Below are positions 1-6,495 of a stretch of 8,755 nucleotides of DNA, piece after piece. The notes below the pieces were generated by a model. That model saw only the letters and a list, made by a program, of their open reading frames with translations, did no database searches and was not told the origin of the DNA. Location: positions 1-8,755 of the forward strand of contig CAMWUH010000071.1 of assembly GCA_947177325.1 (NCBI GenBank), given 5' to 3'. Within the stretch, counting starts at the first letter, position 1. Each line of letters opens with the position of its first letter. Made by a program: the position numbers and the translations under genes. This DNA comes from an uncultured Bacteroidales bacterium. GTDB taxonomy: Bacteria; Bacteroidota; Bacteroidia; Bacteroidales; Muribaculaceae.

Positions 1-503
1 TACTCTTGCTTGGGCTTGTAGTTGGATATTTCGTTGGAGCTTATCAATCGAGAATAATTGACTTCTGCAATGGCATATTTCACAAAAATGAAACTGCAGC
101 CGACGCTGTTCTCTCTGATGGAAATAATCCAATTGAGGAGTTAACTGATTTAACTGTTCCGGTTGAGGATGAAACATCTCAGCAAGCCGTTGAAAATACC
201 GAATGCAATCAAACCGATTCTTCCGAAGAAATCTCAGAAACTCCAAATACTGAGCCGGAAATTACCGAAACTGTCAAGCCCGGTAATTTCCTCGCAACCA
301 TGGCTCGTCGTCACTACGGTCGTTATGAATTCTGGGTGTATATTTACAAAGAAAACGAGTCGAAATTAGGGCACCCCGATCTTATTGAAAGCGGGACTGA
401 AGTGATTATTCCTCCTGCTTCTAAATATGGCATCGATAAATCCGATCCAAGTAGTTTGAAAAAAGCTGAGCAATTGGCGACTGAAATTTATGCCAAATTT
501 TAA
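1..503 (+). CDS. C-terminal part of a membrane protein with a LysM-like domain (likely tail of an HU-like DNA-binding protein); 5' end outside window
   Basis: The reading frame is open from the left edge (first full codon at base 3, CTC), so the gene begins upstream; the TTG at 6 is only an internal Leu. About 166 residues are visible. They start with a glycine-rich hydrophobic segment (LLLGLVVGYFVGAY), which looks like a membrane span. Next comes an acidic Glu/Asp/Thr/Ser-rich linker of about 65 residues. The last ~72 residues form a LysM-like domain: FLATMARRHYGRYEFWVYIY, then NESKLGHPDLIESGTEVIIP, then a charged helix ending in AKF. In Bacteroidales this tail (ARxYYG..FWVYIY..N...I..PN.I..GT.V.IPP...YGID) is commonly found behind an HU-type DNA-binding domain. 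The HU part would lie outside the window, so that portion of the call is inference from family architecture. LysM domains usually bind peptidoglycan. A hairpin terminator follows, which separates this gene from the Bat operon. Confidence 0.7.
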   Translation, partial: LLLGLVVGYFVGAYQSRIIDFCNGIFHKNETAADAVLSDGNNPIEELTDLTVPVEDETSQQAVENTECNQTDSSEEISETPNTEPEITETVKPGNFLATMARRHYGRYEFWVYIYKENESKLGHPDLIESGTEVIIPPASKYGIDKSDPSSLKKAEQLATEIYAKF

Positions 504-522
504 CAACCGAGGTGGCCTAATC

Positions 523-558
523 TTAATAAGCGTTAATAAGCAAAAATATAGCTTATAA
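523..558. repeat. Short direct repeats ttaataagc with an inverted half-copy
   Basis: The 9-mer ttaataagc occurs at 523-531 and again at 533-541, spaced exactly 10 bp, about one helical turn. An inverted, imperfect copy (gcttataa) lies at 551-558, so ataagc at 536-541 can pair with gcttat at 551-556 across a 9-base loop. It sits between the upstream stop codon and the terminator hairpin. It could be an operator-like site or part of the 3' untranslated region of the upstream gene; A/T-rich sequence also yields such repeats by chance. Confidence 0.3.
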
Positions 559-578
559 GTTAGATAAAATTAACACTT

Positions 579-615
579 AAAGTAGATATTTTCAAAATGG
601 AAATATCTACTTTTG
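579..615 (+). terminator. AT-rich hairpin plus T-tract, likely Rho-independent terminator of the upstream LysM/HU-like gene
   Basis: Bases 579-591 (aaagtagatattt) and 601-613 (aaatatctacttt) are perfect reverse complements, a 13-bp stem. The 9-base loop (tcaaaatgg) can close further by a T-G and a C-G pair. The right arm runs into ttttgttgtt. Only two of the 13 pairs are G-C, so the stem is weak for its length. The A-tract on the left means it could also work on the opposite strand. It lies 76 bp after the stop codon of the upstream gene and 70 bp before moxR. Confidence 0.65.
608..615 (+). promoter_or_regulatory. Candidate Bacteroidota -7 promoter box (TAnnTTTG) for the Bat operon
   Basis: Bases 608-615 read TACTTTTG, an exact match to the Bacteroides sigma-ABfr -7 consensus TAnnTTTG. 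Transcription would start near 622, leaving a leader of about 60 nt before the moxR ATG. No convincing -33 TTTG is seen at the usual 19-21 bp spacing; the upstream region falls inside the terminator hairpin. The box overlaps the right arm and T-tract of that hairpin, so the match could be a by-product of the T-tract. It is the only exact match I found in the intergenic region, but the call is tentative. Confidence 0.4.
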
Positions 616-684
616 TTGTTATAAAACTGCAGCCCGTTCAATGGCTGTTTTCATCACCCTAAATTAACTAATACATTTTATAAA

Positions 685-1680
685 ATGAGCGATTCAGTTA
701 ATATTCGCGATTTAAATGCCTTGGTTGCTCAGAAAAGCGACTTTATCAATTTAATTACCACCGGCATGGACCAAACCATTGTCGGTCAAAAACACCTTGT
801 TCAATCACTTTTGATTGCACTCCTTAGCAATGGTCACGTTTTGCTTGAAGGTGTGCCCGGTTTGGCTAAAACACTTGCCATTAAAACACTTGCTCAGTTG
901 ATTGATGCCGACTATAGCCGAGTTCAGTTTACCCCCGACCTTCTCCCGGCCGATGTTATCGGTACAATGGTTTATAGCGTGCAGAAAGATCAATTCCAAG
1001 TTAAAAAAGGCCCTATCTTTTCTAACTTTGTTCTTGCTGACGAAATTAACCGCGCTCCGGCTAAAGTTCAAAGTGCTTTGCTCGAAGCAATGCAGGAGCG
1101 TCAGGTTACAATTGGCGACACAACATTCCAGCTTGATGAACCCTTCCTGGTAATGGCCACACAGAATCCTATCGAACAAGAAGGTACCTATCCCCTTCCC
1201 GAAGCACAGGTCGATCGTTTCTTGCTGAAAGTCATCATCGGTTATCCTACACGCGAAGAGGAGCGCAAAATCATCCGTCAGAATATCGCAACAGAAAAGA
1301 AAAAAATCATGGCGTTGGTTAAGCCTGAAGAAATCTTGGATGCACAGCGCGTGGTCGAACAAATTTACCTTGATGAAAAAATCGAAAAATATATTGTCGA
1401 TATAGTTTTCGCAACACGCTATCCTGACGAATACAGTCTTAACGACCTCAAATCAATGATTTCATTTGGCGCTTCGCCACGTGCATCCATCAGCCTTGCC
1501 AAGGCATCGCGAGCTTATGCTTTCTTGAATCATCGTGGTTTCGTGATTCCCGAAGATATTCGCGCCGTTTGTCACGACGTTCTGCGCCACCGCATTGGCC
1601 TGACTTATGAAGCTGAAGCTAATAACATCACATCTGACGAAATCATCTCTACCATTCTCGACCGAGTTGAAGTGCCCTAA
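685..1680 (+). CDS. moxR: MoxR-family AAA+ ATPase of the Bat operon
   Basis: A 331-residue cytoplasmic AAA+ ATPase of the MoxR family, at the usual full length. Visible motifs in order: Walker A GVPGLAKT (residues 56-63); Walker B FVLADE (115-120) followed by INRAPAK; sensor 1 VMATQNP (156-162), with the MoxR-typical EQEGTYPLPEAQ (164-175) and an arginine finger in VDRF (R178); sensor 2 GASPRA (262-267). The C-terminal lid ends in helices near residue 325. MoxR proteins act as chaperone-like ATPases on vWA-domain partners, and one such partner (DUF58) follows 16 bp downstream. The ATG has an A/T-rich leader without Shine-Dalgarno, normal for Bacteroidota. The stop is a tandem TAA TAA. As first gene after the predicted promoter it probably leads the polycistronic message. 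The identification is very secure; the exact substrate is not known. Confidence 0.96.
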   Translation: MSDSVNIRDLNALVAQKSDFINLITTGMDQTIVGQKHLVQSLLIALLSNGHVLLEGVPGLAKTLAIKTLAQLIDADYSRVQFTPDLLPADVIGTMVYSVQKDQFQVKKGPIFSNFVLADEINRAPAKVQSALLEAMQERQVTIGDTTFQLDEPFLVMATQNPIEQEGTYPLPEAQVDRFLLKVIIGYPTREEERKIIRQNIATEKKKIMALVKPEEILDAQRVVEQIYLDEKIEKYIVDIVFATRYPDEYSLNDLKSMISFGASPRASISLAKASRAYAFLNHRGFVIPEDIRAVCHDVLRHRIGLTYEAEANNITSDEIISTILDRVEVP

Positions 1681-1696
1681 TAATTGCTCTTAAAAA

Positions 1697-2566
1697 ATGG
1701 ATGCAAACGATCTCATAAAAAGAATACGACGCATAGAAATTAAAACTCGCGGGCTATCCAACAACATTTTTGCCGGCGAGTATCATTCTACGTTCAAAGG
1801 TCGTGGTATGACATTTTCTGAAGTGAGGGAATATCAATATGGCGATGACATTCGTGATATAGATTGGAACGTGACAGCTCGGCATAATCATCCTTTCGTT
1901 AAGGTTTACGAGGAGGAACGCGAGTTAACCGTTATGTTGCTTATTGATGTTTCTTCAAGTCGACTCTTCGGAGCTGTGGGTGAAGAAAAGCGCGAAATGA
2001 TTGCCGAAATTGCGGCGACATTAGCATTTTCTGCAATTCAGAATAATGATAAGGTTGGAGTGATATTTTTCTCTGATAAAATCGAGAAATTCATCCCTCC
2101 GAAGAAAGGTAAAAAACACATTTTGATCATTATTCGTGAATTGCTTGACTTCACTCCCGAGAATAAGTTGACTGACATTGCTCACGCAGTGAAATATTTT
2201 TCCGACGCGATGAAAAAGCGATGTACAACATTCCTCATCTCTGACTTCATAGATGATAGCGATTACTCTCAAGCCTTGACCATTGCATCAAATCGTCACG
2301 ACATTTACGGAATTCAAGTGTATGATCGGCGCGATACGAAACTTCCTAATGTAGGGCTGATTAAAGCTCGAGATCTTGAAACCGGAGCAACGCTTTGGAT
2401 TGATTCATCGAGCAAAAAAATCAGAAATCAATATGATAAATGGTGGTATGATAACCAACAAAAAATGACAGAAGCTTTAAGAAAAAGTCGGGTTGATTTC
2501 ACATCAGTACCAACCGATGAAGATTTTGTGCCTCATTTGATGTCGCTATTCAAAAGCCGTAGGTGA
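1697..2566 (+). CDS. DUF58 / von Willebrand factor A-domain protein, MoxR partner
   Basis: A 289-residue protein with no signal peptide or membrane segment, so probably cytoplasmic. The DUF58 hallmark lies at about residues 35-75: GRGMTFSEVREYQYGDDIRD followed by IDW and then FVKVYEEERE. A vWA-like fold follows: the metal-binding DxSxS motif is present as DVSSS (84-88), a candidate MIDAS threonine as KLTD (T159), and a later acidic site in FLISDF (D183). Proteins of this type are almost always encoded next to moxR and are taken to be its partner or adaptor. The C-terminal region (residues 230-289) is rich in basic residues and ends in KSRR. It starts 16 bp after moxR and is followed by a 68-bp gap, the longest inside the operon. 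The family call is firm; the role of the vWA domain here is inferred. Confidence 0.93.
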   Translation: MDANDLIKRIRRIEIKTRGLSNNIFAGEYHSTFKGRGMTFSEVREYQYGDDIRDIDWNVTARHNHPFVKVYEEERELTVMLLIDVSSSRLFGAVGEEKREMIAEIAATLAFSAIQNNDKVGVIFFSDKIEKFIPPKKGKKHILIIIRELLDFTPENKLTDIAHAVKYFSDAMKKRCTTFLISDFIDDSDYSQALTIASNRHDIYGIQVYDRRDTKLPNVGLIKARDLETGATLWIDSSSKKIRNQYDKWWYDNQQKMTEALRKSRVDFTSVPTDEDFVPHLMSLFKSRR

Positions 2567-2634
2567 TAAATTCTTAACAGATACTTATATAATTACGTAA
2601 AGCTGTGGACTTTAAGTTGAATAATCTCAATATA

Positions 2635-3603
2635 ATGATCAGGCGAACAATGGTCTTGTTGGCCGCAACAACCATTGTCAATGCATTACCTGCAAAAGCA
2701 GCTTCGCCCTTCAAGGCAAGCCTTGATTCCACAAATCTGCTCATGGGTAGAACGATTAATCTGTCGTTTAGCTACCTCGAAACAGGTGACACTAATGGTG
2801 TTGTCACACTCGATATGTCAAGTTTTCCCACCGAGATTGAGATAGTTAATGCCAACGAGATGCGCCCTGTACGCAAACCTCTCGGTAATAACAGATATGA
2901 ACTTACCGGTCAATATATCCTTCAGTCATTTGACTCCGGTGAATATCAAATTCCGGGCTTGCTGTACATTAATTCTACGGGTGACACCGTTCAATCCAAT
3001 CCCTTGGCATTAAAAGTGCTTCCGGTTGACGTAAGCGACATGACTACAATAATCAGTGACACAGGCGTGCTTAACCCCGGCAAAAAATTTACCGATATTT
3101 TCCCCTCCTGGTGGCCTTGGGTTCTCGTAGGCATTATTATTGTAGCCGGCGGTATTTGTGCATATCTGATTCTGGCTCGAAAAGTTAATCCCATGGCGGT
3201 AATTCGGAAGAAAGAATTGCCCCCCTATGAAGTTGCTATATCTGCTCTTAACAATCTGAAACAACAGAATTTGCTCGATACAGGCCGCGATAAGCAGTTT
3301 TATACTCGCTTAACTGACATTCTACGCACATATCTTGAAGGAAGATTTGGTATTAATGCTATGGAAATGACCTCTTCCCAAATAAATAACGCATTGGCCG
3401 CTAATCCCGAAACACGCGACTCTAAAAAATTAATGACTGAAATTCTTCAAGTCGCTGACTTCGTTAAATTTGCGAAAGCTGTACCAATGCGCGAGGAAAA
3501 CCTTCGTAACTTCAATTATGCTGTAGACTTTGTTGAATTGACCAAGCCTGCCGAACAGAAGCAATCTTCCGATACCGATTCCAATTCCACACCAGGTAAT
3601 TGA
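2635..3603 (+). CDS. BatD-like / DUF4381-like membrane protein (signal peptide, Ig-like periplasmic domain, one TM, cytoplasmic tail)
   Basis: I prefer the ATG at 2635 over the in-frame GTG at 2605. It gives a 322-residue protein that opens directly with a signal peptide: MIRR, a hydrophobic core, then an LPAKA cleavage-type site near residue 22. A periplasmic beta-rich region (about 25-150) resembles the Ig-like N-terminal part of BatD, including GQYILQSFDSGEYQIPGLLY. A membrane span follows (WWPWVLVGIIIVAGGICAYL, about 159-178), then a basic stop-transfer region and a cytoplasmic helical domain. That domain carries QFYTRLTDILRTYLEGRFGI (221-240), the pattern seen in DUF4381-type proteins encoded between DUF58 and vWA genes. 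The tail is Ser/Thr/Asp-rich. Its gene position and fold suggest it links the cytoplasmic MoxR/DUF58 pair to the periplasmic parts, which is inference. It has no settled gene name and is often annotated only as hypothetical or BatD-like. Confidence 0.85.
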   Translation: MIRRTMVLLAATTIVNALPAKAASPFKASLDSTNLLMGRTINLSFSYLETGDTNGVVTLDMSSFPTEIEIVNANEMRPVRKPLGNNRYELTGQYILQSFDSGEYQIPGLLYINSTGDTVQSNPLALKVLPVDVSDMTTIISDTGVLNPGKKFTDIFPSWWPWVLVGIIIVAGGICAYLILARKVNPMAVIRKKELPPYEVAISALNNLKQQNLLDTGRDKQFYTRLTDILRTYLEGRFGINAMEMTSSQINNALAANPETRDSKKLMTEILQVADFVKFAKAVPMREENLRNFNYAVDFVELTKPAEQKQSSDTDSNSTPGN

Positions 3604-3621
3604 CTAAAATTTTCATGATAA

Positions 3622-4608
3622 ATGCAATTTGCTCATCCCCACATATTATATCTCCTGCTGTTGCTTATTCCGCTTACTGCATGGTATATAATCAAGCAAC
3701 GGAATGCACAGCCATCGCTCGGCGTGTCGTCGCTCAAGCGTTTTGGCAATATTAATTCGTCATGGCGTTCAAAAATTCGCCATCTCAATTTCGCTTTACG
3801 CTTGATTGCAATTTCAGCTCTTGTTGTAGCTTTGGCTCGACCGCAAACCCATGATGCTTGGAATGAATCAAAAATTGAAGGTACCGATATTGTTTTAGCC
3901 CTTGATATCTCATCTTCAATGCTCGCTCGCGATTTCGATCCTAATCGTTTGGAATCAGCCAAAACCGTAGCTTCACAGTTCATAGCAGGTAGAGAAAATG
4001 ACAATATTGGTATAGTTATTTTTGCCGGTGAAAGTTTGACCGGTTTACCAATGACTCCTGACAGAGCTACTCTTACCAATTATGTACAAAGCATTAACCA
4101 AGAGATGCTTGATGATGGTACGGCTATTGGCGATGGCTTGGCCACTTCAATCAACCGTATAAAAAATGGTAAGGCAGTCAGCAAAAGCATCATTCTTTTG
4201 ACCGATGGCTCTAACAACACAGGCGTCATTGCTCCGATTACCGCCGCTGAAGTAGCAGCAGAATTAGGCATAAAAGTTTACACTATCGGTGTAGGCACCA
4301 ACGGAATGGCGCCCTACCCGGTTGTCGATGTTTTTGGACGTGTAACTTATGAAATGATGCCGGTACAAATTGATGAAGCGACTCTGAAACGTATTGCTTC
4401 CATTACCGGTGGCCAATACTTCAGAGCCACTGACGATAATGCTTTGAAATCAATTTTCGAAACCATCGACCAAATGGAGAAAACCGTTCTTGATGTTAGA
4501 AACTTCTCTTCAACCACGGATGACTATGAACTATGGGCTTGGATTGCATTTGCAGCCTTGGCGCTAAGCGTTTTCAATAAATTCACCATTTTGCGTTCAA
4601 TCCCCTAA
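3622..4608 (+). CDS. batA: BatA, membrane-anchored vWA-domain protein
   Basis: A 328-residue protein of the aerotolerance vWA family. The N-terminus (MQFAHPHILYLLLLLIPLTA) is the typical BatA/BatB opening and forms the first membrane segment (about 7-23). A basic loop and a second segment (59-73) lead to the conserved LARPQ. The vWA domain (about 88-285) has a complete MIDAS: DISSS (D95, S97, S99), T167 in DDGTAIGDG, and D195 in LLTDGSNNTG. A third membrane segment (about 303-320) ends in a short basic tail. The basic loop between the first two spans and the basic C-terminus fit a topology with the vWA domain in the periplasm (positive-inside reasoning). The gene starts 18 bp after its upstream neighbour and ends 12 bp before batB, its tandem paralogue. 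Bat proteins were linked to aerotolerance in Bacteroides fragilis; biochemical function is unresolved. Confidence 0.95.
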   Translation: MQFAHPHILYLLLLLIPLTAWYIIKQRNAQPSLGVSSLKRFGNINSSWRSKIRHLNFALRLIAISALVVALARPQTHDAWNESKIEGTDIVLALDISSSMLARDFDPNRLESAKTVASQFIAGRENDNIGIVIFAGESLTGLPMTPDRATLTNYVQSINQEMLDDGTAIGDGLATSINRIKNGKAVSKSIILLTDGSNNTGVIAPITAAEVAAELGIKVYTIGVGTNGMAPYPVVDVFGRVTYEMMPVQIDEATLKRIASITGGQYFRATDDNALKSIFETIDQMEKTVLDVRNFSSTTDDYELWAWIAFAALALSVFNKFTILRSIP

Positions 4609-4620
4609 CTCTTTTGCCCT

Positions 4621-5661
4621 ATGGATTTTGCGTATCCCCACCTGTTATATTTATTGTTTGCGGTGCCGGCATTCATATTTTTATATGCTGCCTCCCGAAT
4701 AATTCGCAAACGAAATCTTGCGAAGTTCGGAAAAATTGAGAATTTGCAGTCATTGATGCCCGAAGCCTCTCGCTACAAGCCTATTATCAAACTCATATTA
4801 GTGCTTCTTGCACTGACTTGCATCATAATTGCTCTTGCTCGACCGCGTTACGGTGAAAAACAAGAAAGTGATTCCCGTAAAGGAATTGAGGTAGTCTTGG
4901 CCGTTGATGTTTCTCGCTCTATGCTTGCCTCATCAACAGATGATGCAAACGGTATTTCACGACTTGATAGAACTAAATATCTGCTCACGCGAATGATTGA
5001 TCGTCTTCATGACGACCGTGTAGGATTGATTGTATTTGCCGGTAACGCCTACACTCAACTTCCGGTTACGAGCGATTTCATCTCTGCAAAAATGTTCGTG
5101 AATGATCTTTCCACTGATATGGTTTCAACTCAAGGCACCGATATCGGAGCTGCAATTGGTATGGCAATGCGTTGTTTTACTCCCGATAAAAATATCAACA
5201 AAGCTATTGTGTTGATTACCGACAGTGAAGATAATGAGCAAGGCGCTCTCCAAGTGGCCAGCCAAGCTGCCGATGCCGACATTCAAATCGATGTGGTTGG
5301 TGTTGGCTCCGTTAAAGGTAATCCAATTCCTATCAATAACCAACGCAGCGACTTCCTTCGCGATGAAACTGGTAACATAGTCATGACTGCGCTGAATAAG
5401 CAAACTGCAGAAGAAATTGCAAAAGCCGGAAAAGGAATCTATATCAACGGAGCTGACAACGATGCGCCAAAACAGTTGTCAGATCAACTCGACACTCTCG
5501 CTAAAACAGATTTTGGCCCGGGACAATATAGCTCCGGAGCCGAACTCTTCCCTTGGTTTATTATGATAGCGATGACTTTGCTGATTGCCGATGTTTTCAT
5601 TCTCGATCGCAAAATTGGCTGGCTTCAAAAAATCAATTTCTTTACTCGCGAAAAAAAATGA
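4621..5661 (+). CDS. batB: BatB, membrane-anchored vWA-domain protein
   Basis: A 346-residue paralogue of BatA with the same layout: MDFAYPHLLYLLF opening, membrane segments at about 5-24 and 55-72, LARPRYGEK, a periplasmic vWA domain, and a C-terminal span at about 309-327 followed by a basic cytoplasmic tail. MIDAS residues are visible as DVSRS (D96, S98, S100), T173 in QGTDIG, and D201 in LITDSEDNE. Ser follows this Asp where BatA has Gly. Compared with BatA the vWA domain has an insert after the first motif (TDDANGISRLD). The C-terminal part of the domain (NPIPINNQ, FLRDETGNIVMTALN, AKAGKGIYING) is typical of BatB. Its stop codon TGA (5659-5661) overlaps the batC start in ATGA, which suggests translational coupling; the overlap lies in a run of eight A. 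Confidence 0.95.
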   Translation: MDFAYPHLLYLLFAVPAFIFLYAASRIIRKRNLAKFGKIENLQSLMPEASRYKPIIKLILVLLALTCIIIALARPRYGEKQESDSRKGIEVVLAVDVSRSMLASSTDDANGISRLDRTKYLLTRMIDRLHDDRVGLIVFAGNAYTQLPVTSDFISAKMFVNDLSTDMVSTQGTDIGAAIGMAMRCFTPDKNINKAIVLITDSEDNEQGALQVASQAADADIQIDVVGVGSVKGNPIPINNQRSDFLRDETGNIVMTALNKQTAEEIAKAGKGIYINGADNDAPKQLSDQLDTLAKTDFGPGQYSSGAELFPWFIMIAMTLLIADVFILDRKIGWLQKINFFTREKK

Positions 5662-5668
5662 AAAAAAT
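5651..5668 (+). promoter_or_regulatory. batB/batC ATGA overlap within an A-tract
   Basis: The junction reads A8-TG-A7-T. The batC ATG (5658-5660) shares bases with the batB TGA (5659-5661). There is no Shine-Dalgarno sequence; the A-rich stretch itself is the expected Bacteroidota initiation context. The overlap decides the batC start, because the in-frame upstream start (ATG at 5553) would add 35 residues that are only batB read in another frame. The A8 run also ends exactly where a -1 slip would move a ribosome from the batB into the batC frame. Confidence 0.6.
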
Positions 5669-6458
5669 AACTATCTACATATTGCTTCTTGCTTCAACTG
5701 TAATTGCGTCGTGCAGCAAGCCCGATGTTGATTTTGAAATGTCAACAGCTGAACGCAAGCTAATTAACTCTGCGAATAAAGCTTACAATGATTCTAACTA
5801 TGTCGATGCAATTACAGCCTACAACAGAGCACTCAACATTGACGCAAACAATCCGCTGACACTCTTTAATCTCGCTACAGCTCAACACGCCATGACTCGT
5901 TCAACGGCGTCGCCCGCTGTGCCCGGTCAACAAGCGCAACCCGACTCCCTGACAACGCTATCTCTATCAATCTTCGACAGTTTGATGAAGGATACCCGTT
6001 TTGATTCAATCGCACAAAAGGCTGCATATAATGGAGGAAATGCCTATTTTGATAGTCAAGCTTTAAATGAAGCCATTGAACGTTACAAACAAGCACTTCG
6101 GTTAAATCCCGAAGATAATAATGCACGTCGCAACTTGCGTTATACCCAACTCTTGCTTGAAAACCAGGACAATCAGAACAATCAAGATAACCAGGATAAT
6201 CAAGACAAGCAGGATCAAAAAGACCAACAGGACCAACAAGAAAATAAAGACAATCAGGACAATAAAGATCAAAACCATCAAAACCAAGATCAGCAACAAC
6301 AGCAACAACCTCAGCAGCCTCAACAGCATCAAATGTCGCAGGATAATATTGACCAAATCCTGAAAGCGATGGAAAATGCTGAAAATCGCACCCGTCAAAA
6401 AGCTGATCAAAAGGAACAACAGCAGCAATCGCAACGCAAAGTTCTTAAACCTTGGTAA
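5658..6458 (+). CDS. batC: BatC, TPR lipoprotein with a Gln/Asn/Asp-rich region
   Basis: Starting at the ATG overlapping the batB stop, the protein has 266 residues. It opens with a lipoprotein signal: MKK, a hydrophobic core, and lipobox IASC with the acylated Cys at 19. The following residues (SKPDVD) show no strong surface-export signal, so a periplasmic position is likelier. TPR-type repeats occupy about 31-66 (AYNDSNYVDAITAYNRALNI) and 121-155 (NAYFDSQALNEAIERYKQAL). Residues 169-225 are a low-complexity tract of Gln, Asn, Asp and Lys, and the last 40 residues form a charged helix (MSQDNIDQILKAMENAENR) ending in VLKPW, a common kind of BatC end. TPR proteins are scaffolds, so BatC probably docks other Bat parts. 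It is followed by 37 bp and batD. Family assignment is secure from context and TPR content. Confidence 0.9.
   Translation: MKKITIYILLLASTVIASCSKPDVDFEMSTAERKLINSANKAYNDSNYVDAITAYNRALNIDANNPLTLFNLATAQHAMTRSTASPAVPGQQAQPDSLTTLSLSIFDSLMKDTRFDSIAQKAAYNGGNAYFDSQALNEAIERYKQALRLNPEDNNARRNLRYTQLLLENQDNQNNQDNQDNQDKQDQKDQQDQQENKDNQDNKDQNHQNQDQQQQQQPQQPQQHQMSQDNIDQILKAMENAENRTRQKADQKEQQQQSQRKVLKPW
6162..6332 (+). repeat. Low-complexity (Asn-Gln-Asp)-type repeat tract inside batC
   Basis: The DNA encodes repeated units such as Q-D-N and Q-D-Q, then polyglutamine and QQP units. Codons alternate freely (CAA/CAG, AAC/AAT, GAC/GAT), so the tract is repetitive in protein but only weakly so in DNA. The antisense strand here reads as an artificial Leu/Ile/Val-rich frame that should not be taken for a membrane protein. 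Confidence 0.85.
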
Positions 6459-6495
6459 CGACTGATTGAACCAAACACCCATTCTTCTTAATAAG

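Noticed and set aside
805..1362. Antisense frame of 185 codons within moxR
   Set aside because: Fully inside a gene with every AAA+ motif intact; the composition is that of a shadow frame.
2605..2634. GTG start for the BatD-like protein
   Set aside because: It adds ten polar residues before a clean signal peptide that begins with an ATG at 2635.
2567..2634. 68-bp gap with an 8-bp palindrome ttacgtaa (2593-2600), considered as a second promoter or operator
   Set aside because: No TAnnTTTG or terminator-like hairpin; an 8-bp palindrome in A/T-rich DNA is weak evidence.
3633..4079. Antisense frame of 148 codons within batA
   Set aside because: Opposite a complete vWA gene, with no recognisable domain.
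5553..5657. Upstream extension of batC to an ATG at 5553
   Set aside because: It would bury the lipoprotein signal behind 35 residues that are batB read in another frame; the ATG at 5658 starts the signal directly.
6466..6495. TTG start for batD
   Set aside because: Rare start codon giving ten extra residues before a standard MKK signal peptide at 6496.
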